From assembly GCA_030602315.1 (NCBI GenBank), contig JAUVZY010000001.1:1-64000 (forward strand): DNA of 64,000 bases, given 5' to 3'. Source of the DNA: Pseudomonadaceae bacterium. GTDB taxonomy: Bacteria > Pseudomonadota > Gammaproteobacteria > Pseudomonadales > Pseudomonadaceae. Made by a program: the position numbers and the translations under genes. Under the pieces are notes generated by a model. That model was not told where the DNA came from. It was given only the letters and a program-made list of their open reading frames with translations, and made no database searches. The stretch's first letter is position 1. Each line of letters begins with the position of its first letter. Positions 1 to 7,563 of this stretch are shown here, one piece after another.

Positions 1-864
1 CTGCGCCTGTGCCCCGATCTGTTGATCGTTCGGCCGCGGATGGACGCCTACCGCGAAGCCTCCCGCCAGATCCACGACATTTTCACCACCTACACCGAGC
101 TCATCGAACCGCTGTCACTGGATGAGGCGTACCTCGATGTCAGCGCCTGCGAGCACTTCGCCGGCAGCGCCACCCGCATCGCCGAAGACATCCGCCGCCG
201 GGTCTGGAAGCAGCTGGGCATAACCGTTTCGGCCGGTGTCGCGCCCAACAAGTTCCTCGCCAAGATCGCCAGCGAGTGGAACAAGCCCAACGGTCTGTAC
301 GTCATCCCCCCCGACCAGGTGCAGGACTTCGTCCGTCAGCTTCCGGTGCGGCGACTGCATGGCGTGGGCAAGGTCACCGCCGAGCGGCTCGAACGCCTGG
401 GTGTACGCCTGTGCGCGGACCTGCTCCATTGGAGCCGGCCTGAGCTGACCCGTGAGTTCGGTGCCTTTGGCGAGCGGCTGTACAGCCTGGCGCGGGGCGT
501 GGATGAGCGCGCGGTGCAGACCGAAAGCCGGCGGCAGTCGCTGAGTGTCGAGCACACCTTCGAGCGCGACCTGCCCAATCTTTCCAGCTGCCTGGATTAT
601 CTGCCGGCACTTCTGGGTGAGCTCAAGGCGCGTCTGCAACGCTTCGACGGGCGGTATCGGCCGCTCAAACCGTTCGTCAAGGTGAAGTTCCACGACTTCA
701 CCCAGACCACGCTGGAGCAGGCCGGGGCGGGGTTGGCGATGGACGATTACGCGGCGCTGTTGGGCAAGGCCTTCGCCCGCGGGGACAAGCCGGTGCGGCT
801 GATCGGGGTCGGTGTGCGACTGACCGATCAGCCCGGCGATTTCGAACAGCTGCGGCTGTTCTGA
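1..864 (+). CDS. dinB: DNA polymerase IV (5' end cut by window)
   Basis: Y-family translesion DNA polymerase that copies damaged templates and contributes to stress-induced mutagenesis. The reading frame is open from base 1, so the true start lies outside the window; about 287 codons are visible, and family members are about 350 residues, so the N-terminal catalytic aspartate region is missing. The second catalytic carboxylate motif SLDEAYLDV is present near nucleotide 115, followed by the helix-hairpin-helix thumb (RRLHGVGKVTAERL) and the little-finger domain. The protein ends in QLRLF, a good match to the C-terminal beta-clamp binding motif of Pol IV. No LexA box can be judged because the promoter is absent. 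Confidence 0.95.
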   Translation: MRLCPDLLIVRPRMDAYREASRQIHDIFTTYTELIEPLSLDEAYLDVSACEHFAGSATRIAEDIRRRVWKQLGITVSAGVAPNKFLAKIASEWNKPNGLYVIPPDQVQDFVRQLPVRRLHGVGKVTAERLERLGVRLCADLLHWSRPELTREFGAFGERLYSLARGVDERAVQTESRRQSLSVEHTFERDLPNLSSCLDYLPALLGELKARLQRFDGRYRPLKPFVKVKFHDFTQTTLEQAGAGLAMDDYAALLGKAFARGDKPVRLIGVGVRLTDQPGDFEQLRLF

Positions 865-870
865 GGCAAT

Positions 871-1046
871 AAAAGGGGGAGCTCCCTGGCCTGCCTGTAC
901 CAGGGGTCCCGGAACTGGAGTTACCTGAGCTTTTGCATGGCGCGTGCCAGTTTGCCCTGGCAGGCGGCAGGTCGCGTGGCACAAGGCGCGCGGGCGCTTT
1001 GGCCGATCCTGGAAACGCAAACGGCACGCCTGGGCGTGCCGTTTTG
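871..1046 (+). ncRNA. candidate structured RNA between dinB and META gene
   Basis: This 200-base gap has no plausible ORF but holds successive inverted repeats: CCCTGG/CCAGGG around 882-907, TGCCAG/CTGGCA around 945-963, and a strong terminator hairpin at 1019-1046. The order hairpin, hairpin, intrinsic terminator resembles a small RNA or a long structured 3' UTR of dinB. I did not recognise a named RNA family, and no clear promoter was identified, so this is an inference from structure only. Confidence 0.3.
1019..1046 (+). terminator. intrinsic terminator downstream of dinB
   Basis: Stem ACGGCACGCC / GGCGTGCCGT (1021-1042) with a tiny loop, flanked by A's on the left and TTTT on the right. 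It can end transcripts from dinB or a small RNA. The A's on the other side offer a weak T-tract to the convergent META gene. Confidence 0.75.
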
Positions 1047-1073
1047 GTGCGGGTTGCGCCGCTTTGAGGCGTG

Positions 1074-1472
1074 TCAGTCCAGGGCGGGCCAGAAGCGCAG
1101 CGGTTCGCCACGGGCGGGCCACAGCCGCAGCTGATCGATGTTCGACACATCCCAGCGCTGGACCTCGCCGAGCAGGGCGAGAAAGCGCCGCTCCTGCTCG
1201 GCGATGCCCTCGGGGCAGGGTCTGCTGGTGCTGCCGATCTCGGCGAAGCGGATCGACGGGCCGTTGAGCTGGTAGCTGGCGTACCAGTGGTTGCAGCCAG
1301 TGCTGCCATAGGCGCGGCCTTCGTTCAGCGTCAGCGAGACCTTGCGTCGGCCGATCACCGCGTCTGCGCCGATCCATTCGGCGATGTAGGTGGTGTCTTC
1401 CTGCAGGGCCAGCGGTTGCACCGCGCAGCCGCTCAAGCTCAACGCCAGCAGGGTAAGGGCGGCAGGCTTCAT
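1074..1472 (-). CDS. META/HslJ-domain lipoprotein
   Basis: A 132-residue small lipoprotein. The N-terminus MKPAALTLLALSLSGCAV is a lipoprotein signal with lipobox LSGC, so the mature protein is probably membrane anchored. The rest fits the META domain (HslJ-like), including the STGCNHWYASY segment typical of that fold. HslJ relatives are linked to heat shock and novobiocin resistance, but no biochemical activity is established. The start at 1472 is preferred over an upstream in-frame codon because it gives a clean signal peptide and overlaps the upstream gene's stop codon by 4 bases (ATGA), indicating translational coupling. Confidence 0.8.
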   Translation of the reverse strand: MKPAALTLLALSLSGCAVQPLALQEDTTYIAEWIGADAVIGRRKVSLTLNEGRAYGSTGCNHWYASYQLNGPSIRFAEIGSTSRPCPEGIAEQERRFLALLGEVQRWDVSNIDQLRLWPARGEPLRFWPALD

Positions 1473-1906
1473 GGCTGGCTGCCCTGACAGGCCGGGCACA
1501 GGTGGCGGCCGTCCTGGCTACTCCAGCCCAGTTCGCTCAGCCGCGCCTCGGCGGCCGGTGCGCGGGCGGCTTCGCCCTTGGCCGCATCCACGGCGAATTC
1601 CAGATCGATGCGCTTGCCGCAGGCATCGCAATCGACCTGCCAGTTGAGGATCGCCAGCTCGCGGAAGGCCGGCCCGCTGGCCACGGCGGTCCACTGTCCG
1701 GGCGGGTTGATCAGGTAGCGGATCTTCTCCACCTGCAGGCGCTGGGTCAGGCTGCGGCTGCCCTTGAGGGTGACCAGCAGGGTATCGCCGACGCGTACCG
1801 AGCCACCGGTGCCGGTGACCTGATAGCGGCCCGGCACCAGGGCACGGCATTCGGTGAGGGTATGGGTGGGTTCAAGCAGGGCGTAGCGGAAATCGTGTTC
1901 GGGCAT
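1469..1906 (-). CDS. conserved hypothetical protein with two CxxC pairs
   Basis: Cytoplasmic protein of 145 residues without a signal peptide. I do not recognise a named family. The middle contains CDACGKRIDLEF and the C-terminus ends LCPACQGSQP; these two CxxC pairs could bind one zinc ion. The N-terminal half (EPTHTLTECRALVPGRYQV) looks like a small beta-rich domain. It sits upstream of the META lipoprotein gene with a 4-base overlap, so both are probably one transcript. The function is unknown. Confidence 0.7.
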   Translation of the reverse strand: MPEHDFRYALLEPTHTLTECRALVPGRYQVTGTGGSVRVGDTLLVTLKGSRSLTQRLQVEKIRYLINPPGQWTAVASGPAFRELAILNWQVDCDACGKRIDLEFAVDAAKGEAARAPAAEARLSELGWSSQDGRHLCPACQGSQP

Positions 1907-1990
1907 GACGGCAGGGCAGGGCGGCGGGAAAGCGCAATGCTAGCACGCCGCATTCGCCGGCGCGTGGGCCGGCGAGGGTCGCTTGGCGGC

Positions 1991-2779
1991 TTAGCGCGGG
2001 GTGAAGGTTTCGCCGAGAAAGCGCTTCATGTTTTCCCAGGAGCGCCGGTCCGCCTCTTTCTGATAACCGACGTCCAGGCCCTGCTTGGCGAACTCGTCGG
2101 CGCCGGGGTTAGTGAAGCCGTGCTTGGCGCCGGGGTGGCTGACGAACTGGAAGTCGACCCCGGCGGCGACCATCTCCTGGGTCAGCGCGGCCGCCTGTTC
2201 GGCGCTGACCATGCTGTCGGCCGCGCCGTGCTCGACCAGCACGCGCGCCTTGACCACGCCCGGCTGTGCCGGGTTCTGCGTGCCCAGCGCGCCGTGGAAG
2301 CTTACCACCCCATCGAGCGGGACGCCCTGGCGGGCCATTTCCAGGACGACGCGGCCGCCGAAGCAGTAGCCCACGGCGGCCAGCCGTTCGCTGTCGGTCT
2401 GTGGCTGGGCCTTGAGCAGCTCGACCCCGGCGAGAAAGCGCGCCCTGGCCGCGTCGGCGCTGGCCGTCGCTTCCTGCATGAAGCCCATGGCGTCCTTGGG
2501 ATGGGCGGTGTGCTTGCCCTCGCCATACATGTCGATGGCCAGCGCACTGTAGCCGAGCTCGGCCAGGTCGCGGGCACGGCGCTTGGCGTAATCGTTCAGG
2601 CCCCACCATTCATGCACCACCACCACGCCAGGGCGTGGCTGGGCGATGGCGTCGTCGTAGGCGAAATAACCCACCAGACGGGTGCCGTCCGGCGCCTGAT
2701 AGGACAGCTCACGGGTCTGGACCTCGGCATGGGCCAGGGCGCTGCAGGTCAGCAGCAGGCCGAGCAGGGGATAGCGCAT
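1991..2779 (-). CDS. secreted dienelactone hydrolase family protein
   Basis: Alpha/beta hydrolase of 262 residues. An N-terminal signal sequence (MRYPLLGLLLTCSALAHA) predicts export to the periplasm, unlike classical cytoplasmic dienelactone hydrolases. The family's Cys nucleophile is in VGYCFGG, with the acid in GAADSM and the histidine in AKHGFTNP. The ATG at 2779 is chosen over GTG at 2782 because GGAG lies about 7 bases upstream of it. The natural substrate is unknown, and no aromatic-degradation genes are adjacent. Divergent from the MFS transporter gene. Confidence 0.85.
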   Translation of the reverse strand: MRYPLLGLLLTCSALAHAEVQTRELSYQAPDGTRLVGYFAYDDAIAQPRPGVVVVHEWWGLNDYAKRRARDLAELGYSALAIDMYGEGKHTAHPKDAMGFMQEATASADAARARFLAGVELLKAQPQTDSERLAAVGYCFGGRVVLEMARQGVPLDGVVSFHGALGTQNPAQPGVVKARVLVEHGAADSMVSAEQAAALTQEMVAAGVDFQFVSHPGAKHGFTNPGADEFAKQGLDVGYQKEADRRSWENMKRFLGETFTPR

Positions 2780-2973
2780 CACATCACTCCTTTTCCGAAA
2801 TGCGGGGGGAACGCCAACAGTAGAAGCTTGAACTTCATCTGACGAGCCCGGCCGAGGCTTCGTTCAGCGCCGGCGGTGCGGTGGCGGGATAGGTGACTTT
2901 CCCGGTCGGGATTGCCCTGGGCGGCTGTGCTAGGCTGCCGCCTGCCCAAGATCGGCCTTTTCGAGGCGTGCGG

Positions 2974-4155
2974 ATGCACACTGACACCCTGACCCACCTC
3001 ACCCGGGGCAGCGCCGGCTATCGGCGGGCGACGCTGGCGCTGTTCTGCGCCGGATTCGCCACCTTCGCCCTGCTCTATTGCGTGCAGCCCTTGCTGCCGC
3101 TGCTGGCCAAGACCTTCGCCGTGTCGGCGGCGACCAGCGCGCTGGCGCTGTCGCTGACCACGCTGAGTCTGGCGGTCTGTCTGCTGGTGTCCGGGGCGCT
3201 GGCGGAAAGCTGGGGGCGCAAGGCGGTGATGGCAATCGCCCTGGCGCTGGCCAGTGCGCTGGGCATCGCCTGTGCGCTGGTGACTTCCTGGGAGTGGCTG
3301 CTGGTGCTGCGCAGCTTGCTGGGCCTGGCCCTGAGCGGGCTGCCGGCATTGGCGATGGCCTATGTCGGCGAGGAGTTCGACCCCGGTTCGCTGCCGGCGG
3401 CCATGGGCCTGTACATTGGCGGCACGGCACTGGGCGGTCTGCTCGGCCGGCTCTTGGCCGGCGCGCTCAGCGACCTGGGTGGCTGGCCGCTGGCGCTGGC
3501 CGGAATCGGCGCGCTGGGCCTGCTCGGGCTGGCGCTGTTTCTCTGGCTGCTGCCGCCGTCCCGGCATTTCCGCGCGCAGCCGCTGTCGCTGGGCAATCTG
3601 CTGGGCAACTTCGCCGCCCATCTGCGCAACCCGGTGCTGCGCGGGCTGTTCTTGCAGGGCTTCCTGCTGATGGGCGGCTTCGTCGCGTTGTTCAACTATG
3701 TCGGTTTCCGCCTGGCCGGCGCGCCGTTTCATCTGTCGGCGACGGTGATCGGTCTGTTGTTTCTGGTCTATCTGGGCGGCATTGTCAGCGCCGGCTGGGC
3801 TGGCCGGCTGGTGCCGCGCTTTGGCGCCCGTCGGGTGCTCCTGGGTAGCCTGGGGCTGATGCTGGTGGGGGTGGGGTTGTGCGCCACGCCCTGGCTGAGT
3901 CTGACGGTGCTGGGCCTGGGGCTGTTCGCCCTGGGCTTTTTCGCCGCTCACGCGGTGGCCAGCGGGCAGGTCGGTGTGCATGCCCAGGGCGCCAAGGCAC
4001 AGGCGTCGGCGCTGTACCTGTGCGCCTATTACCTGGGCTCGAGCGTGGTCGGCTACGGTTCCGGCTGGGTCTGGGAGCACCTGGGCTGGCTGGCGCTGTT
4101 GACGGTGCTGGCCGTGCTGTTTGCTGTGGCGGGCTGGCGCGCCCTTCGCCTGTAG
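2974..4155 (+). CDS. MFS transporter (YnfM-like drug/metabolite exporter)
   Basis: Inner-membrane major facilitator superfamily protein of 393 residues with about 12 hydrophobic helices. The sequence RRATLALFCAGFATFALLYCVQPLLP at the start of helix 1 resembles the YnfM group of putative efflux permeases. The central loop between helices 6 and 7 is short and Arg-rich. The ATG at 2974 is preferred because it precedes the first helix by a normal-length cytoplasmic tail; an upstream start would add an unlikely leader. The substrate cannot be told. Its stop is one base from the end of the convergent sprT gene. Confidence 0.85.
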   Translation: MHTDTLTHLTRGSAGYRRATLALFCAGFATFALLYCVQPLLPLLAKTFAVSAATSALALSLTTLSLAVCLLVSGALAESWGRKAVMAIALALASALGIACALVTSWEWLLVLRSLLGLALSGLPALAMAYVGEEFDPGSLPAAMGLYIGGTALGGLLGRLLAGALSDLGGWPLALAGIGALGLLGLALFLWLLPPSRHFRAQPLSLGNLLGNFAAHLRNPVLRGLFLQGFLLMGGFVALFNYVGFRLAGAPFHLSATVIGLLFLVYLGGIVSAGWAGRLVPRFGARRVLLGSLGLMLVGVGLCATPWLSLTVLGLGLFALGFFAAHAVASGQVGVHAQGAKAQASALYLCAYYLGSSVVGYGSGWVWEHLGWLALLTVLAVLFAVAGWRALRL

Positions 4156-4156
4156 C

Positions 4157-4651
4157 TCACTCGAAGCGCTGCTGGCCGTCGTGGGTCAGGGTGGCGCGGC
4201 AGCATCGGCACAGGTAGCGCCGCCCTTTCAACACCAGCGCGTGACGCTGGGCGCTGAAGGGAAATTCCTGTCCCGGGCACTGGCAGCGGTAGATGTAATG
4301 ACGGCGTTGGCGGCGGCTGATCGCGTAGTGATGGCAGCGCTCGGGCGGCAGCGCGTAGACCCCGCGCATGATCAGCTGCCATTCCTCGCCGTGCGGGCGG
4401 ATGCGCGGGCCGAACACCTGGTGCGCGATCAGGTGGGCCACCTCGTGAGCGACGGTCTGGGTGAGAAAGTGCTCGGTATTCTCGCGGTACAGCTGCAGGT
4501 TGAAGCGCAGCAGGTTCTGCTCCAGGTGGGCCACGCCGGCCTTGCTCCCACGCAGCTTGAAGCTCACCTCCGGACGCGGAAAGCGGCGGCCGAAGAAGGT
4601 CTCGGCCTGCAGGTAGCAGGCCTCGACGCGGGCGATCAGTCTCTCGGGCAT
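4157..4651 (-). CDS. sprT: SprT-family zinc metalloprotease-like protein
   Basis: 164 residues. The zinc-binding motif HEVAH is at residues 69-73, followed by another His at 77, as in SprT/Spartan family proteins. The C-terminal zinc ribbon is also visible (YRCQCPG near residue 123 and LCRCC near 147). In E. coli SprT is poorly understood; the family relationship to Spartan suggests a role at DNA-protein crosslinks, but that is inference. It is convergent with the MFS gene and only 38 bases downstream of the Yip1-family gene, probably in one transcription unit. Confidence 0.9.
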   Translation of the reverse strand: MPERLIARVEACYLQAETFFGRRFPRPEVSFKLRGSKAGVAHLEQNLLRFNLQLYRENTEHFLTQTVAHEVAHLIAHQVFGPRIRPHGEEWQLIMRGVYALPPERCHHYAISRRQRRHYIYRCQCPGQEFPFSAQRHALVLKGRRYLCRCCRATLTHDGQQRFE

Positions 4652-4689
4652 CGGGGGTCTCCAGTGACCACCGAATTATGCCACGCGCG

Positions 4690-5352
4690 TCAGCGCCCTC
4701 CGGGGCTCTCCTGCGGCCGCTCGTCCGCGGTGGGGTAAGTCTGGTCCTGCAGGGTTTCGCGTTGGTAATGCGGCTGCAGGGTCAGGTTCCAGAACAGGAT
4801 CATGCCCACCAGTGCGGTCACGATCACCAGCAGGCCGACCGCCCAGGTGGAGATGGCGTAGAGCATGCTCTGCGAGTTGCGCTCGCGCATGAAGGTCGGC
4901 AGGCCGACGAACAGCAGGTAGGTCGAGTAGACGCTCGCCAGCAGGATCACGATGGCGGCGAACCAGCGATTGGGATACAGCCCGCTGATGCCGGCGAGCA
5001 GGAATGGCGTGATGGTGTAGGAAATGAAGCCGATGCATTGGTTGAGCGTTGGCTTCGCCTCGAAGGTGCGCGCCATCCACTTGACGAAGGCGCCCATGAC
5101 CACGGTGCCGGCGAGGATCGTCAGGTACAGCAGCAGGCACAGCTGGAAGGCGCTGCCGGCGGTCAGGCGCACGCGCTCGCCGACCAGGCTCCAGCCCACC
5201 AGGGTGGTACCGATGAACAGGCTGACGCAGGGAATCAGCGCGAGCAGCAGCAGGTGCTTGATGTAGTGGCGATCGTCGGCTTCCTCTTCGCGGCGAATGC
5301 CTTCCCAGGCTCGGTCCGGTCGGGTGAAAAGGGTCAGGAAGTGGGGGGTCAT
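4690..5352 (-). CDS. Yip1-family inner-membrane protein
   Basis: 220 residues with about five hydrophobic segments, starting after an N-terminal cytoplasmic stretch (FTRPDRAWEGIRREEE) characteristic of bacterial Yip1-domain proteins. The C-terminal 25 residues are polar. Function in bacteria is unknown. The start is supported by a GAGGAGG-like ribosome site just upstream on the minus strand. Lies upstream of sprT in the same orientation. Confidence 0.8.
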   Translation of the reverse strand: MTPHFLTLFTRPDRAWEGIRREEEADDRHYIKHLLLLALIPCVSLFIGTTLVGWSLVGERVRLTAGSAFQLCLLLYLTILAGTVVMGAFVKWMARTFEAKPTLNQCIGFISYTITPFLLAGISGLYPNRWFAAIVILLASVYSTYLLFVGLPTFMRERNSQSMLYAISTWAVGLLVIVTALVGMILFWNLTLQPHYQRETLQDQTYPTADERPQESPGGR

Positions 5353-5480
5353 GACAGCCTCCTCGGGTAGTGGGCGTGTCCACGCATCGCTTGAATTGTG
5401 ACGCCGCCAGGCAGCGCTGAATTCCCTCGGACGGACCGGAGGCGTGCCGGGCAGGGCGCGTTGGCCGCCGTGCGCCGTGC

Positions 5481-6068
5481 TCAGGCGAAGTGGCGCAGCA
5501 GCACCTTCAGTGCCGCGTTGATCGCCTGCATCTGTGCGGTGCTGCCGCCGCGGTCGGGGTGATGTCGGCTGGCCAGTTGCCGGTAGCGGTGACGGATCGT
5601 GCGCTCGTCCAGCGCGGGGTCGTCGGGCAGGGCGAACAGCCGCAGGGCATCGCGCTTCTCGCTGCTGTTGAGGCCGTCCCAGAAGTTCTGCAACAGCTGG
5701 CGGACCTCGTCCTCGCCGGTCTGGAACAGGTGGCGCAGGTCGAGGTAGTAGTCACGCAGCGGATCGAACACCAGGCCGTCGCTGCCGGCGCGATAGGGCA
5801 ACAGGCCGATGTGCAGCGGGCCGATGGCCAGGTAGGCGCGCTGCTCGCCGTGCAGGCGGTCGCGCAGGCGGTAGAGGCTGTGAAACAGCAGAAAGTGGGT
5901 GCGAAACAGCGACAACGGATTGCCGAACGCCGACTCCGGCAGCCACGGACAACCCTCGGCGCGCAGGCGCTGGATCAGCTGGTATTCGCCAAACCCCGGC
6001 GGGTGCTCGTTAAGCAGTTCGAGCACCCGTTGCATCAGGCTGGCGATGGCGCGTTCGGAATCGATCAT
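5481..6068 (-). CDS. DnaJ-related co-chaperone with C-terminal J domain
   Basis: 195 residues. The N-terminal two thirds matches the DnaJ-related N-terminal domain ([17 protein letters not shown]...[14 protein letters not shown]), while the final 60 residues form a J domain with the HPD tripeptide in RHHPDRGG. The J domain would stimulate the ATPase of a DnaK-type Hsp70. This architecture is the reverse of DnaJ itself, and it lacks the Gly/Phe and zinc-finger regions, so it probably serves a specialised client. The ATG at 6068 (MIDSERAIA) is chosen because longer reading frames upstream run antisense into ttcA. Confidence 0.85.
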   Translation of the reverse strand: MIDSERAIASLMQRVLELLNEHPPGFGEYQLIQRLRAEGCPWLPESAFGNPLSLFRTHFLLFHSLYRLRDRLHGEQRAYLAIGPLHIGLLPYRAGSDGLVFDPLRDYYLDLRHLFQTGEDEVRQLLQNFWDGLNSSEKRDALRLFALPDDPALDERTIRHRYRQLASRHHPDRGGSTAQMQAINAALKVLLRHFA

Positions 6069-6197
6069 CGTCAGCAGCCTGTCACAGGCTCGCCGTGCGT
6101 GCCAGCGATGCGGCGCACGCCTGCTGATCGGCGGATTGGGGGCCGGCTGAGTTTGCGCGTAAAATGCGCGCCTTTCGTTATCCGGACGCATCGCACC

Positions 6198-7022
6198 ATG
6201 GGCACCCTGTCGGTCAACCAGAACAAACTGCAGAAACGCATTCGCCGTCTGGCCGGGGAGGCCATCACCGACTTCAACATGATCGAGGACGGCGACAAGG
6301 TGATGGTCTGCCTGTCCGGTGGTAAGGACAGCTACACCATGCTCGACGTTCTGCTGTACCTGCAGAAGGTCGCGCCGATCAAGTTCGACGTGGTGGCGGT
6401 GAACATGGACCAGAAGCAGCCGGGCTTTCCCGAGCACGTGCTGCCCGAGTACCTCAAATCCATCGGGGTCGAGTACCACATCATCGAGAAGGACACCTAC
6501 TCGGTGGTGAAGGAGAAGGTGCCCGAAGGCAAGACCACCTGCTCGCTGTGCTCGCGCCTGCGCCGCGGCACCCTGTACACCTTCGCCGACGAGATCGGCG
6601 CGACCAAGATGGCGCTGGGGCACCACCGCGACGACATCCTGGAAACCTTCTTTCTCAACATGTTCTACGGCGGCACGCTCAAGGCCATGCCGCCCAAGCT
6701 GCTCTCCGACGACGGGCGCAATGTGGTGATCCGCCCGCTGGCCTATTGCAGCGAGGTGGACATCGAGGCCTACGCGAAGATCAAGGAATTCCCGATCATC
6801 CCGTGCAACCTCTGCGGCTCGCAGGAGAACCTGCAGCGCCAGGCGATGAAGGACATGCTGCGCGAATGGGAGCGCCAGTCACCCGGCCGCACCGAAATCA
6901 TGTTCCGCGCCCTGCAGAACGTGCACCCCTCGCAGCTGGCCGACCGCAACCTGTTCGACTTCAAGAGCCTGCGCATCGACGACAACGCCACGCCGCGCTT
7001 CGTCGATGTGATGAACCTGTAA
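6198..7022 (+). CDS. ttcA: tRNA 2-thiocytidine(32) synthetase TtcA
   Basis: 274 residues. TtcA thiolates cytidine 32 in a subset of tRNAs, using ATP and a [4Fe-4S] cluster. The PP-loop motif SGGKDS is at residues 40-45. Two CxxC pairs (CSLC 115-118; CNLC 203-206) supply the cluster ligands. The start ATGGGCACC matches the family N-terminus, and a likely -10 element (TAAAAT) is about 25 bases upstream near 6157. A thiolated C32 also affects decoding, which links it in theme to CmoA/CmoB elsewhere in this window. Confidence 0.96.
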   Translation: MGTLSVNQNKLQKRIRRLAGEAITDFNMIEDGDKVMVCLSGGKDSYTMLDVLLYLQKVAPIKFDVVAVNMDQKQPGFPEHVLPEYLKSIGVEYHIIEKDTYSVVKEKVPEGKTTCSLCSRLRRGTLYTFADEIGATKMALGHHRDDILETFFLNMFYGGTLKAMPPKLLSDDGRNVVIRPLAYCSEVDIEAYAKIKEFPIIPCNLCGSQENLQRQAMKDMLREWERQSPGRTEIMFRALQNVHPSQLADRNLFDFKSLRIDDNATPRFVDVMNL

Positions 7023-7066
7023 GGCCCTGGCAGAAGCGCTGGCCGATGCTTCGCGGCCGGCGTGTC

Positions 7067-7099
7067 GGTGGACCAGGCTGCGCCGTTGTCCACCCTACG
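7067..7099. repeat. REP-like palindrome
   Basis: Arms GGTGGAC (7067-7073) and GTCCACC (7088-7094) surround a GC-rich centre and are followed by CTACG. This sequence type resembles the dispersed extragenic palindromes common in P. stutzeri-like genomes. A single copy lies in this window, just downstream of ttcA, where it could stabilise the transcript 3' end. Confidence 0.55.
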
Positions 7100-7188
7100 T
7101 TTGCCAGCTCGCGGACCGGCGGTCGCATCCACCCCTTGCCAGCGCGCCCGGCGCTGGCCTAAGGTTGGGCCATTGCTTGGAGAACCAC

Positions 7189-7317
7189 ATGCCCCTGACC
7201 ACTTCCCACGTTTCGCTGACCGACCGCCTCGCTGCGGCGCTGCGGCGTGCGTGCCCGGTCGTGGCTGGCGTCTCCTATTTCTACGGGTATTGGTTTAGCC
7301 AGCATAGGCGCGCCTGA
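7189..7317 (+). CDS. aromatic-rich leader peptide of DAHP synthase gene
   Basis: A 42-codon ORF with a good ribosome site (GGAGA 6 bases upstream) whose residues 30-36 read YFYGYWF, encoded at 7276-7296: three Tyr, two Phe and one Trp codon within seven. A strong intrinsic terminator begins 47 bases after its stop, and the next full gene is a class I DAHP synthase, the first enzyme of aromatic amino acid synthesis. This is the classic layout of ribosome-mediated transcription attenuation: stalling at aromatic codons would prevent the terminator from forming. The N-terminal 29 residues are less informative. The attenuator function is an inference from the arrangement. Confidence 0.75.
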   Translation: MPLTTSHVSLTDRLAAALRRACPVVAGVSYFYGYWFSQHRRA

Positions 7318-7363
7318 TGCCCGCAGGCGGCCTTGTAGACAGGGTCGCCGCCAGAGAGTCATC

Positions 7364-7403
7364 AAACCCCCGGTCGGCCACCCGACCGGGGGTTTTGTTT
7401 TTT
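7364..7403 (+). terminator. attenuator terminator upstream of DAHP synthase
   Basis: An 11-bp GC-rich stem (CCCCCGGTCGG / CCGACCGGGGG) with a 3-base loop, preceded by AAA and followed by TTTTGTTTTTT. It lies between the aromatic leader peptide and the enzyme gene, so it must be read through for enzyme expression. The position and strength support conditional termination. Confidence 0.85.
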
Positions 7404-7433
7404 CGGCCCGAAAAGGGCGTTCACACCGAGGAA

Positions 7434-7526
7434 ATGCACATGTACGACTACCGCCGCTACCGCGACACCTGGCGATTTACCGGCCGCATCCGCGCCTCGA
7501 CAACCCGACACCGAACACAAGACTGA
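7434..7526 (+). CDS. second small Tyr/Arg-rich ORF before DAHP synthase
   Basis: A 30-codon ORF beginning MHMYDYRRYRDTWRF, located after the attenuator terminator and ending 37 bases before the DAHP synthase start. A GAGG-like ribosome site precedes it. Its first 15 codons include three Tyr, one Trp and one Phe, as well as many Arg. It may be a second-level leader that couples translation of the downstream gene to aromatic or arginine charging, or a chance ORF. An alternative start is the ATG two codons later at 7440. Confidence 0.45.
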   Translation: MHMYDYRRYRDTWRFTGRIRASTTRHRTQD

Positions 7527-7563
7527 TGCTGCGCGGCGCTGCCGCCGGCCAAGGAACGCCACG

